DNA from: Microbulbifer salipaludis
Lineage (GTDB): Bacteria; Pseudomonadota; Gammaproteobacteria; Pseudomonadales; Cellvibrionaceae
Assembly: GCF_017303155.1 (NCBI RefSeq)
Contig: NZ_JAEKJR010000002.1
Location: forward strand, 1-64,000
Direction: 5' to 3'
DNA: 64,000 nucleotides
The notes under the pieces: generated by a model
Seen by the model: only the letters and a program-made list of their open reading frames with translations
What the model was told of the DNA's origin: nothing
The model's database searches: none
In this document: in pieces, positions 56,105 to 64,000 of the stretch
Position numbering within the stretch: the stretch's first letter is position 1
Layout: each line of letters begins with the position of its first letter
Translations under genes and position numbers: made by a program

Positions 56105-57265
56105 TTAGGGTTCCGCCGGGCCCTTGGCCATAGCCTGCTTGCGAAACTCCGTGGGTGACATGCCCACCAGACGGCTAAAGAAGCGGTGGAAGGCGGACTT
56201 GCTGTTGAACCCGGATTCCAGCAACACATCCAGCACCGTCATATCCGCATTCTGCGGATCGGCCAGCAACGCCTTGGCGGCTTCTACCCGGTAGCTGTTG
56301 ACGAATTCAAAGAAGTTGGTGCCGAAGTGCTTGTTGATCACCGCTGACACTTCCTTTGCGGGCAGGTCGATGCGCTCGGAAAACTGTTCCAGGTTGAGGT
56401 TCTTTTTGAGGAAGATGCGGTCGTTTTCCATGGCGCTGCGCACCTTCTCGATGGCGGGCTCCGTGGGTTCCTCGGGCTCGGACGCGGGTTCGCGGGGCTC
56501 TTCCTTGGGTTGGGTCGCCAGCAACTGGTGCGCGTAGGTCAGGCTGTAGGCAAAAAACGCGTTGATCAGGATAAATGACAGGTAGTTGTCGGCAATACCC
56601 ATGTAGTCGGCGACGTTCTCGCTGGAAAATTTGGCCACCACATGCACCACCATGGTCCATGCCCAGGCGATGCACACCCCCCAGGCCAGGGCCGAGAGCC
56701 AGTCCAGCTCCACTTCCGAAAAGTGCGAGTATTCATCTTTCAGTGCGTGGCGATAGCGGCGAATCTGCAGCAGGGCGGCAACTGCGTAAATAAACGGCAC
56801 CAGCGAGGCCAGATCCCAGATCAGCTCGATGACCAGGGACGGCGATGTACTGGTTGTATCCGAAGCGAGGCGCAGATCGTTGCTGGAAATACCGAAGATG
56901 GCAAGGCACAACAGGATGGCGAGGGCCGGCAGCAGGTGCACCGCCATCCTGGGATTGAAGGCCAGCTTTTGCCGGGTCAGCGAGCAGACGTACAGATAGA
57001 TCGCCGGCCCCTTCAGCAGCAGGGCGGCAAACAGCAGATACGGCAGCAGTGTTTGCTCAAACCAGGGGGCGAGGGCGAACTGGTCGTTCCACAGGATCAG
57101 CGTGCAGCTCGAAGCCACCGCAATAATCAGCAGGAACGCGGTGAGCAGGCGGCCGTCGTGCCGGGCTCGGGTGGGGAGTATCGACTGGAACACGGCCAGC
57201 AGCAGGCACTCGGCGGCAGTCATCAGCAGGACTACATCGTGGATATTGAATATGTATTCTTTCAT
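56105..57265 (-). CDS. Membrane-embedded AraC-family regulator (7TM-AraC), copy 2
   Basis: This 386-aa protein is a paralogue of the regulator at 51809: both start with F-NIHDVVLLMT and end with SAFHRFF-RLVGMSPTEFRK. Residues about 1-245 form seven membrane helices, followed by an acidic linker (PKEEPREPASEPEEPTEPA) and the AraC HTH_18 domain (about 285-378; NLNLEQFSERIDLPAKEVSAVINKHF in part). The recognition helices of the two copies are nearly identical (VLDVLLESGFNSKSAFHRFF), so they may share binding sites. Differences concentrate in the membrane domain, so they may sense different signals. It is divergent from glucokinase across a 712-base gap that contains a locus operator. Confidence 0.9.
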   Translation of the reverse strand: MKEYIFNIHDVVLLMTAAECLLLAVFQSILPTRARHDGRLLTAFLLIIAVASSCTLILWNDQFALAPWFEQTLLPYLLFAALLLKGPAIYLYVCSLTRQKLAFNPRMAVHLLPALAILLCLAIFGISSNDLRLASDTTSTSPSLVIELIWDLASLVPFIYAVAALLQIRRYRHALKDEYSHFSEVELDWLSALAWGVCIAWAWTMVVHVVAKFSSENVADYMGIADNYLSFILINAFFAYSLTYAHQLLATQPKEEPREPASEPEEPTEPAIEKVRSAMENDRIFLKKNLNLEQFSERIDLPAKEVSAVINKHFGTNFFEFVNSYRVEAAKALLADPQNADMTVLDVLLESGFNSKSAFHRFFSRLVGMSPTEFRKQAMAKGPAEP

Positions 57266-57415
57266 TGAGTCATCGCCGGTCGGACATGGTCGCTGTTATT
57301 TTTTATTGGTCTTGTAGGGTAGGGAGTATATGAGAATTCCCGCTGCGGTAGGAGCGCGTCCCGGCCATGCCGGCGCCCCAGCGGCATCCCATGTCCCTGA
57401 ATACGCAAAGTGGAC

Positions 57416-57450
57416 TGCCCCAGTTTGTGGCGATTAGGAAAGTGGGGCGA
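57416..57450. promoter_or_regulatory. Dyad operator between AraC copy 2 and glucokinase
   Basis: TGCCCCAGTTT (57416-57426), 12-base spacer, AAAGTGGGGCGA (57439-57450): same arm length and spacing as the dyad upstream of GH16 at 39460. Confidence 0.62.
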
Positions 57451-57610
57451 CGCTTTGTGCAGGGTGGCGCACACTGGCTTCCGGGTCTCTGGTTCACGGT
57501 GCCCCGGCGCAGTGCATCCGATGCCGTGGCACAGTGATACAGGGAAGCTCGTATTCATCTCTCTTCTTCCGCTGAAAGGGCTTTCTCGTCGTCCTTTCTC
57601 GCTTGGTAAG

Positions 57611-57639
57611 ACCGGCAGGGACACCTGCCGGTGTTTTTT
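57611..57639 (+). terminator. Intrinsic terminator inside the AraC-glucokinase gap
   Basis: ACCGGCAGG, loop GACA, CCTGCCGGT is followed by G and a T tract. No gene precedes it on the plus strand, so it may end a small RNA or act as a leader attenuator for glucokinase. Confidence 0.8.
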
Positions 57640-57977
57640 CTCTTTCCCCGGCTTTGCCGACGCCCAGTCTCCTCCCGTGTCCAGCGGAACCAAACACCAG
57701 TTCAGTGTGGCTTGCCCAGAATGCTCCAGAATACTGTAGACGCCTCGTTCCCCCATATTTGTATCTCCCCCTAAAGGAAGGGCTGGAGTTTTTGTCGGCG
57801 AATCATTACCTTATAGCGCCTTTTTTGGGCTGGGCCCGCGCTGTTCACGCTGGATGGTGTGTTATACGGCTGCCGCTCTCTGTCAGCCGGCGCCGCGCCG
57901 CGCGGCGGGCTAAAATTCAAACCCGTGCGCTGGAAAGTGCGTCAGGCGGGGATTAAGGAATATTTAAGGAAAGTGCC

Positions 57978-58940
57978 ATGACCAGAATCGTTGCGGACAT
58001 CGGCGGCACCAATGCCCGCTTCGCTATCGCTCACCCACATCAGGGAGGCTACCGACTGGAGGCCATCCATGTGGTGAATTGCGCCAAGTTTGGCGACTTC
58101 TATTCCGCGATGGGCCAATGGCTGGAAGGGCTGGATCAGGCCGCCCCCAAGGACGCATGCGTAGCGGTAGCGGGGCCGGTGGAGAAAACGCCCGAGGGCG
58201 GTCGCGTGACCATGACCAATCTGGGCTGGGACATTCGCGCTGAAGAGCTCTGTGCGCGCTTCTCGCTCGACCGCGCCCTTGTGGTGAATGATTTTGCCGC
58301 GCTTGCACTGTCCTTGCCGCGCCTGCCACAAGAAGACAAGTGGGCGCTGCGGGATGTGCCCGCGCAAAAAGGCGGCCCCATGGTGGTGCTTGGCCCGGGC
58401 ACTGGCCTCGGTGTTGCCGCACTGGTGAGCGACGGCGGCCGCTACAGCGTGGTGCCTGGAGAGGGTGGCCACGCCAACCTGTCTGCCGGTAGCGAGCGCG
58501 AACTGGAGCTGTTGCGTATTCTGGCCCGCGAGCAGATGCCGGTGTACAACGAATATGTACTGAGCGGTGGCGGTCTGGTGAATCTGTATCGCGCCGTCTG
58601 TGCCCTGCACGGTCGCTCGGCGGAAGCGCTGACGCCGCCGGACGTGAGTGGCCGCGGCCTGGATGGCTCCGACCCCCTGTGCCGGGAAACCCTGATCGAT
58701 TTCCTCAATTTCCTCGGCAGCGCTGCCGGCGATGCCGCGCTCTACTATGTGGCCCGCGGTGGTGTGTTCCTTGGCGGCGGCGTGCTGCCGCGGATCGAAT
58801 CCCTGTTGCCGGAAAGCCAGTTTGAACAGCGCTTTATCACCAAAGGCTGCCTGGGCGAGTGGCTGCAGGGCGTGCGTGTGGAGGTGCTGAAAGCCGGCTA
58901 TCCGGCCCTGATTGGTGCGGCCGCGTTCCTGGAAAGCTGA
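57978..58940 (+). CDS. glk: Glucokinase
   Basis: This 320-aa enzyme phosphorylates glucose with ATP. AAGGAA lies before the ATG. Motifs: the phosphate-1 loop ADIGGTNARFAIA, catalytic VVNDFAALALSLP, glucose-binding GEGGHANLSAGSERELELL (in part), and FLGGGVLPRI near the C-terminus. It belongs to the proteobacterial Glk group rather than ROK kinases, since the ROK zinc motif is absent. It completes laminarin catabolism by committing the glucose released by GH3 to glycolysis. Confidence 0.95.
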   Translation: MTRIVADIGGTNARFAIAHPHQGGYRLEAIHVVNCAKFGDFYSAMGQWLEGLDQAAPKDACVAVAGPVEKTPEGGRVTMTNLGWDIRAEELCARFSLDRALVVNDFAALALSLPRLPQEDKWALRDVPAQKGGPMVVLGPGTGLGVAALVSDGGRYSVVPGEGGHANLSAGSERELELLRILAREQMPVYNEYVLSGGGLVNLYRAVCALHGRSAEALTPPDVSGRGLDGSDPLCRETLIDFLNFLGSAAGDAALYYVARGGVFLGGGVLPRIESLLPESQFEQRFITKGCLGEWLQGVRVEVLKAGYPALIGAAAFLES

Positions 58941-58977
58941 CCGCCGCGTTCTCCCTCGATAAAACCTCTCCTCAGGG

Positions 58978-59006
58978 CTGAACAATATTTGTTCATTCCG
59001 TATAAT
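58978..59006 (+). promoter_or_regulatory. Sigma-70-like promoter before TonB receptor 2
   Basis: A perfect TATAAT (59001-59006) is preceded at 17 bases by CTGAAC (58978-58983), a weak -35 (three of six). The receptor starts about 150 bases downstream. Confidence 0.4.
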
Positions 59007-59164
59007 CGCCCCGCAATGGTGACCGGGGCCGGCTCCGTTACCTCCTCTACTCCTCTGCCGGCCCCAATTTCTCCCTCCTCCTCCCCCCCTGGGGGTGGAG
59101 GATATGGACTTCGGGTAGGCCTAGGATGGCAGTACTCACCATAACGATAAGTCCAAGGGAGAAG

Positions 59165-61930
59165 ATGATGAGTCTGACGAACAAACGTTTCCGACCGGCA
59201 CTGCTTTCCGCAGCCATTGCCGCGTCCACTGTTTCCGGTGCTGCCTTTGCCCAGGAAGAGGGCAATACCGAGCTGGAAGAAATTACCGTTACCGGTTTCC
59301 GCAAGAGTGTTATGGACTCTATCGGTACCAAGCGTGACGCCAAGGGTGTAGTAGAAGCCATCTCTGCCGAAGACATCGGCAAGCTGCCTGACTCCTCTAT
59401 CGCTGAATCCCTCGCTCGTCTGCCCGGTCTGGCTGCCCAGCGCCTCGACGGCCGTGCCAGCCGCGTGACCATTCGTGGTTTTGGTGAAAACGAAAGTGCT
59501 ACCACCTTTAATGGTCGTGAGCAGGTTTCCATCAGTGATAACCGCGGTGTGGAATTCGACCTGTACCCGTCCGAGATCATGAGCGCTGTTACCGTGCACA
59601 AGACCCCGACCGCCGATCTGGAAGCGGAAGGCATCGCCGGTGTTATCGACATGCAGACCATCAGCCCGCTGGAGCGCGGTGAGCGCGTTGTGCAGTTTAA
59701 CGGCCAGATGGAAATGACCAGCTTCGACAAGCTGAATCCGGACGGTGAAGATCAGGGGCAGCGCGCTACCTTCTCTTACGTCGACCAGTTCGCGGATGAC
59801 ACCGTTGGTGTGGCCTTTGCCTACAGCACCATGAGCTCTCCAAATCAGGAAGAGCGCTGGAACGCCTGGGGTTACCTCGATTATCTCGACACTGATGGCA
59901 ACCTGTTTCTCGGTGGTGCCAAACCGTTCGTACGCTCCTCTGTACTGGATCGCGACAGCGCCATGCTGGTGGTGGAAGCACAGCCTACAGAGCGCCTGAA
60001 TATGACCTTCGACGCGCTGTACGTGGATTTCGTCGATGAAAAAATTCTACGTGGAATCGAAATTCCGTATGGCTGGGGGCAATCCTCGACAGCCAGCATT
60101 ACTTCAATGGGTGAAGTTGAGAACGGTTACTACACCAGCGGTACCACTGAAGGTGAGCACCTGGTGGTGCGTAACGACCTCGAAACTCGCGAAGCTGAGC
60201 TGAGCTCTTTTGGTTTCAATACCAAGTTTGACGCTAGCGAAACCCTGCAGTTGGAGTTCGACGTCAGTCACTCCGCGGTAGAGCGTCAGATCTGGAGTTA
60301 CGAGAGCTACGCTGGCACCGGCCGTGGCAGCTCGCAGGGCATCAATGACGAGCTGAGCTTTACGCTGGGCTCCGGTGCCGCCGGCGCGATGTTCGAGTCC
60401 GGTATCGATTACAGTGATTGGGACATCATCCAGTTGGGTGGCCCGTTGTCCTGGGGTGGCAGCGCCGCATTGAACGATAGCTTGGGTATTACCGGAACTG
60501 AGCTTGCAAACACTGGTCAGGATGGCTTTATCAATGCTCCGGAGATCGACGATGAGCTGACCTCACTGAAGCTGGCTGCGACCCAGATGGTGGAAGTGGG
60601 CATCGTCAACGAAATTTCTTATGGCGTATCCTACCGCGACCGTGAGAAGACCAAGCGCTCCGAAGGTTACTTCCTGACACTGACCGACTTCCCGAGTACC
60701 GTCGTAGTGCCGGATAAGTACCGTTTGGGTACTGCGTCTCTCGACTTTATCGGCATGGGTGACATGATTGCCTATGACTCTGCCGCTCTGCTGGCCGACG
60801 GCTACTACACTCTGCTGCAGGAGTCTCTGACTAATAGCAGCCATCTGACAAAGTCTTGGTCAGTAAACGAGAAGGTTACTGCAGCATTTGCTCAGGCTGA
60901 GTTTGAGACCGAGGTGGCTGGTTTAGCTCTGACCGGTAACGCCGGCCTGCGCTATGTCTACACCGAACTGCAGTCCGCTGGCGCGGCGGGCAGCCCGGAT
61001 GCCAATGGCATTATTCAAACGGTACCCACCGACCTGTCCCACGACTATAGCCACCTGCTGCCGAGCCTGAACATGGCGCTGGCGCTCGACGACCAGCAAA
61101 CCGTTCGCTTCGGCGCGGCCAAGACCATCTCCCGTGCACGCATGGACGAGATGAACGCCTCTCTGAGTGTGTCCTACAGCGAGCAGGTTAACCAAGAAGG
61201 TTATAACTGGAGCATCAGCGGCGGTAACCCCATGCTGGAGCCGAAAGAGGCGATTGGTGTCGATCTGTCCTATGAGAACTACTTCGTCGAAGACGGCTAC
61301 TTCTCTGTGGCGCTGTTCTGGAAAGACCTTAGCCAGTGGACTTTTGGCGGCAACTACTTGGTTGATCTGACCGGTGTCACCGACCCGGTAAGTGGCGAAG
61401 TGCCCGCCAACCCGATTGCCCTTGGTTCCGGTACCGTGAATGGCGGTGGCGGTACTCTGCAGGGCTACGAGTTATCCGTTTCTCTGCCGTTCCATGTGTT
61501 CAACGAAAATCTGGATGGCTTCGGTCTGATCGCCAGCCACACTGGCGTAAGTTCCGACATTCAGGATCCGAATGGCAACGACTACGAGCTGCCGGGCTTG
61601 TCTGATAGCATCCAGTCTATGACCGCGTACTACGAGAACTATGGCTTCTCCGCTCGTGCTAGCATGCGCAAGCGCGCTGACTTCAAGGGCGAGGTGTACG
61701 GCATTGGCTTCGACGCTCAACAGCGTAATGTTGTCGGTGAGACGCTGGTTGATGCGCAGATCGGATACGATTTCGCTGAGTCCGGTATCGGTGGTCTGGA
61801 GGGGCTGTCTGTATTCCTGCAGGGCCAGAACTTGACCAATGAGCCGTTCGTTACCAAGAACGGTGCCACCATTCAGGATTACCAAAACTATGGTAAGACC
61901 TACCTGATGGGCTTCAGCTACAAGCTGTAA
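59165..61930 (+). CDS. TonB-dependent receptor for carbohydrate (receptor 2)
   Basis: This 921-aa receptor is assigned the ATG at 59165, preceded by AAGGGAG; an upstream ATG at 59126 has its ribosome site too close and would put 13 residues in front of the signal peptide. The signal ends in GAAFAQ. The TonB box region (LEEITVTGFRKSVMDSIGTKRD in part), plug (ISAEDIGKLPDSSIAESLARLPG; VTIRGFGENESATTFNGREQ, both in part) and barrel ending in YLMGFSYKL follow. It is the same family as receptor 1 but diverged, so it may take a different oligosaccharide. The glucan-locus operator motif was not found in front of it. Confidence 0.92.
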   Translation: MMSLTNKRFRPALLSAAIAASTVSGAAFAQEEGNTELEEITVTGFRKSVMDSIGTKRDAKGVVEAISAEDIGKLPDSSIAESLARLPGLAAQRLDGRASRVTIRGFGENESATTFNGREQVSISDNRGVEFDLYPSEIMSAVTVHKTPTADLEAEGIAGVIDMQTISPLERGERVVQFNGQMEMTSFDKLNPDGEDQGQRATFSYVDQFADDTVGVAFAYSTMSSPNQEERWNAWGYLDYLDTDGNLFLGGAKPFVRSSVLDRDSAMLVVEAQPTERLNMTFDALYVDFVDEKILRGIEIPYGWGQSSTASITSMGEVENGYYTSGTTEGEHLVVRNDLETREAELSSFGFNTKFDASETLQLEFDVSHSAVERQIWSYESYAGTGRGSSQGINDELSFTLGSGAAGAMFESGIDYSDWDIIQLGGPLSWGGSAALNDSLGITGTELANTGQDGFINAPEIDDELTSLKLAATQMVEVGIVNEISYGVSYRDREKTKRSEGYFLTLTDFPSTVVVPDKYRLGTASLDFIGMGDMIAYDSAALLADGYYTLLQESLTNSSHLTKSWSVNEKVTAAFAQAEFETEVAGLALTGNAGLRYVYTELQSAGAAGSPDANGIIQTVPTDLSHDYSHLLPSLNMALALDDQQTVRFGAAKTISRARMDEMNASLSVSYSEQVNQEGYNWSISGGNPMLEPKEAIGVDLSYENYFVEDGYFSVALFWKDLSQWTFGGNYLVDLTGVTDPVSGEVPANPIALGSGTVNGGGGTLQGYELSVSLPFHVFNENLDGFGLIASHTGVSSDIQDPNGNDYELPGLSDSIQSMTAYYENYGFSARASMRKRADFKGEVYGIGFDAQQRNVVGETLVDAQIGYDFAESGIGGLEGLSVFLQGQNLTNEPFVTKNGATIQDYQNYGKTYLMGFSYKL

Positions 61931-61944
61931 TCCTAACGGAGTAG

Positions 61945-61983
61945 AAAAAAGCCCTTGTAATCTCGGTTACAGGGGCTTTTTTA
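61945..61983 (+). terminator. Intrinsic terminator after TonB receptor 2
   Basis: AAAAAAGCCCTTGTAA, loop, TTACAGGGGCTTTTTT forms a ten-pair stem with one wobble and flanking A/T tracts. It separates the receptor from the halogenase gene. Confidence 0.9.
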
Positions 61984-62049
61984 TTTCTCCGATAAGACTA
62001 TAAATACAGGTGTCAGCGTTTCGTGCATTGATAGGCAGAGGTATCTAAA

Positions 62050-63540
62050 TTGCAAAATACAATAATAAAAAACCTGGTTATTCTCGGCGGCGGTACTGCC
62101 GGCTGGATGACCGCCGCACTGATGGCCAAGGTGCTGGGCAAGACCGTTCAGATCACGCTGGTGGAGTCGGAGCAGATCGGCACGGTGGGCGTTGGCGAAG
62201 CCACCATTCCCCCGATCATCAATTTCAACCAGGCCCTGGGCCTGGATGAAAAAGAATTCCTGCGCGAAACCAATGGCAGTATCAAGCTGGGGATACAGTT
62301 TGAGGGCTGGTCGCAGCCTGGCGAAAGCTACATGCACGCCTTCGGAAACGTCGGCAAGAATTTTCCTTTTTGCGATTTTCATCACTTCTGGGTGCGCCAT
62401 TGCCAGCAGGGCGGTCGCGACAGCTACTGGGATTATTCACTGAATTACCAGGCCGCAGTCCAGAATACATTTTCCCCGATCGCAAAAATTCCCAATACAA
62501 ACCTCCCGGGCATTTCCTACGCGTACCATTTTGACGCGGGTCTTTATGCCAAGTTTTTGCGCCGTTACGCCGAGGAAAAAGGTGTAAAGCGCGTGGAGGG
62601 CAAGGTCTCCGATGTGCGGAAAAACCCGGAGAGCGGTTTTGTGGAAAGTCTGGTGCTGGAGAGCGGCCAGGCTGTCACAGGGGATCTATTCGCGGACTGC
62701 TCAGGATTCATCGGCCTGCTCATTGACAAGGCCGTGGGTAGCGAGTACGAGAGCTGGAGCCAGTGGCTGCCCTGCGACCGCGCCATGGCGGTACCCAGCG
62801 CTTCCGGCGAGCGTATTCCGCCGTACACGCGCTCCATTGCCCACGCCTGTGGCTGGCAGTGGCAGATTCCGCTGCAACATCGCACCGGCAATGGTCTGGT
62901 GTATTCCAGTAGCCACTGGAGCGACGAGCAGGCGCACGAAGCGCTGTTTGGGAATCTACCCGGCGAGCCGCTCGCCGAGCCGCGGATTATCCCGTTCAAA
63001 ACGGGCCACCGGCGTGAACAGTGGAAAAAGAACGTGGTAAGCCTCGGGCTCGCCAGCGGATTCCTTGAGCCTCTGGAGAGCACATCCATTCACCTGGTGC
63101 AGTCCGCGGCCACACGGCTGATCAAGTGTTTCCCCCATCGCGGTATTCGCGGCGAAGAAGTGGCGGAGTTCAACCGCCAATCCCGTGTGGAAATGGAACG
63201 CATTCGAGATTTCATTATTCTGCATTACAAGGCCAACCAGCGCCGCGACAGCGACTTCTGGCGCGCCTGTGAAGACATGCCGGTGCCCGATAGCCTGAAG
63301 GAAAAGATGGAATTGTTCCGCAGCTCCGGCAAGGTATTCCGGGATTTCGATGACCTGTTTACGGAAGTCGCGTGGCAGCAGGTGATGATTGGTCAGGGCA
63401 TCGTGCCAGCCGATTACCACGGCATCGCCGATGGGCTGACCGACGGTCAATTGGCGGATCTGATGCAGAGCCTGAAGACCCTGATTCAGGGTACGGTAAA
63501 GCAGCTGCCTCCGCACGAGGCATTTCTTTCCCGCAAGTAG
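62050..63540 (+). CDS. Flavin-dependent tryptophan-halogenase-like protein C
   Basis: This 496-aa protein begins with TTG; GAGG lies about nine bases upstream, and the FAD motif ILGGGTAGW starts at residue 11, so no later start is possible. Family marks are intact: K79 in NGSIKLGIQFEGW (same place as Lys79 of PrnA), GWQWQIP, and GFLEPLESTSIHL. It is close to protein B at 37931 but with a different substrate-facing region (FGNVGKNFPFCDFHHFW in place of TGRDCWACGFQHFW). It follows receptor 2 just as protein A follows receptor 1, so receptor and halogenase appear to be paired. Confidence 0.88.
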   Translation: MQNTIIKNLVILGGGTAGWMTAALMAKVLGKTVQITLVESEQIGTVGVGEATIPPIINFNQALGLDEKEFLRETNGSIKLGIQFEGWSQPGESYMHAFGNVGKNFPFCDFHHFWVRHCQQGGRDSYWDYSLNYQAAVQNTFSPIAKIPNTNLPGISYAYHFDAGLYAKFLRRYAEEKGVKRVEGKVSDVRKNPESGFVESLVLESGQAVTGDLFADCSGFIGLLIDKAVGSEYESWSQWLPCDRAMAVPSASGERIPPYTRSIAHACGWQWQIPLQHRTGNGLVYSSSHWSDEQAHEALFGNLPGEPLAEPRIIPFKTGHRREQWKKNVVSLGLASGFLEPLESTSIHLVQSAATRLIKCFPHRGIRGEEVAEFNRQSRVEMERIRDFIILHYKANQRRDSDFWRACEDMPVPDSLKEKMELFRSSGKVFRDFDDLFTEVAWQQVMIGQGIVPADYHGIADGLTDGQLADLMQSLKTLIQGTVKQLPPHEAFLSRK

Positions 63541-63566
63541 CCTTTTGGGCAGGGGTTATTCAAACT

Positions 63567-63590
63567 GGGGCACTCAAGGTGCCCCTTTTT
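63567..63590 (+). terminator. Terminator after halogenase C
   Basis: GGGGCAC, loop, GTGCCCC followed by TTTTTCTT. It overlaps the last codons of the convergent esterase gene. Confidence 0.8.
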
Positions 63591-63999
63591 CTTGTTTATC
63601 GCAGTGCGCGTTCAGCATCCAGCGGATGGCCTGCGGAAACTCGCCTTGCCAGAAGGCTTCATTGTGCTCCCCTTCCGCGTCGAGTTTTGCCTGCCAAGTA
63701 TCGGCACTGGCGTTTTGCTGCAGGAGCGTTTGCATCTGCACAAAACCGCGGGTCATGGATTCGCCCTCCTTGCCTCCGGCCACCAGATAAATTCGGGTAT
63801 CTTTTAGTGCGGGATTGGCTTCGGTGGCCGCAAATATTTGCGGGGCAATCCAGTAAGAAGGCGAAAAAAGGCCGGCACTGCCAAAAACTTCCGGATAACG
63901 GTTAATCGCGTGGTTTGAAATCAGCCCGCCCATGGAGCTACCCATGATCAGTGTGTGTTCGCGGTCGGGCAGTGTGCGGTATTCGCGATCGATGCGCGG
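63574..63999 (-). CDS. Alpha/beta-hydrolase, putative esterase (5' end beyond window)
   Basis: About 141 C-terminal codons are visible; the frame stays open to the window edge, so the true start lies outside. The nucleophile elbow GSSMGGLISNHAI is present, as are the downstream ALKDTRIYLVAGGKEG strand and a His-containing AEGEHNEAFWQGEFPQAIRWML end (catalytic His). This is the putative esterase family (esterase D / Fes-like, PF00756). It might remove acyl groups or hydrolyse siderophores; the neighbourhood favours a carbohydrate esterase, but this is unproven. Confidence 0.85.
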   Translation of the reverse strand, partial: PRIDREYRTLPDREHTLIMGSSMGGLISNHAINRYPEVFGSAGLFSPSYWIAPQIFAATEANPALKDTRIYLVAGGKEGESMTRGFVQMQTLLQQNASADTWQAKLDAEGEHNEAFWQGEFPQAIRWMLNAHCDKQEKGAP

Positions 64000-64000
64000 C

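Larger units (their letters stand above)
57266..57977. other. Long intergenic region with operator and internal terminator
   Basis: No protein gene is supported. The stretch contains the dyad at 57416-57450 and a strong plus-strand terminator at 57611-57639, which together suggest a short transcript. The remaining 340 bases lead to glucokinase and show nothing else clear. Confidence 0.5.

Noticed and set aside
57527..57545. Sigma-54-like element (TGGCAC) before glucokinase
   Set aside because: The -12 GC dinucleotide at the required spacing is missing.
57603..57956. 117-codon open frame before glucokinase
   Set aside because: It runs through the terminator, lacks a ribosome site and has no protein-like character.

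Overview
The window reads as chromosomal DNA of a GC-rich marine gammaproteobacterium that degrades polysaccharides. The gene content resembles the Cellvibrionales (Microbulbifer or Saccharophagus type): long secreted glycanases with thrombospondin-type-3 linkers, large TonB-dependent receptors, tryptophan-halogenase-like flavoproteins and 7TM-AraC regulators. This placement is an inference from gene content; no database was searched.

Layout. (1) 1-360: the 3' end of an rRNA operon (5S rRNA and terminator) plus a stray copy of the 5S 3' end with a second terminator. (2) 832-12039: five co-directional genes for secreted DUF11 or prealbumin-like proteins around a 2037-aa OmpA/beta-barrel outer-membrane protein, a candidate surface-structure system. 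(3) 12218-14925, minus strand: an OmpA-like porin, then a lambda-P-like helicase loader and a protein with four DnaT-like domains. (4) 15148-18365: copper handling (CopA ATPase, membrane cupredoxin, convergent DUF411 lipoprotein). (5) 18425-21858, minus strand: a probable iron operon (Sfp-type phosphopantetheinyl transferase, PepSY membrane protein, PepSY-ferredoxin-flavin reductase) with a Fur-box-like site before it. (6) 22138-27185: radA, a possible pore-forming toxin/immunity pair, a DUF6249 protein and a coniferyl-aldehyde-dehydrogenase-like gene. (7) 27654-31878: a sugar ABC transporter whose binding protein is fused to a permease. (8) 32250-63540: a large beta-1,3-glucan (laminarin) utilisation locus, with a truncated esterase gene after it.

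How region 8 appears to work. Secreted GH16 and GH81 enzymes with CBM6/CBM56 modules cut laminarin outside the cell. Two TonB-dependent receptors import oligosaccharides, a GH3 lipoprotein trims them to glucose, and glucokinase phosphorylates the glucose. Two paralogous 7TM-AraC regulators are encoded inside the locus. A recurrent motif (AAnGTGGGRCGA, often paired with an inverted partner) precedes a TonB receptor, both GH16 genes and the GH3 gene, and also lies in the regulator/glucokinase intergenic region. It looks like the operator of a locus-wide regulon. Three halogenase-like flavoproteins and a JmjC-type cupin sit beside the receptors, an arrangement known from other TonB-receptor carbohydrate loci but of unknown role.

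The most unusual object is the 1820-aa protein at 41352-46814. It joins a GH16 laminarinase and several glucan-binding modules to a two-haem DHOR-type oxidoreductase, so one secreted polypeptide carries both glycan hydrolysis and redox chemistry. The DUF11 surface cluster and the shared operator are the next most interesting.
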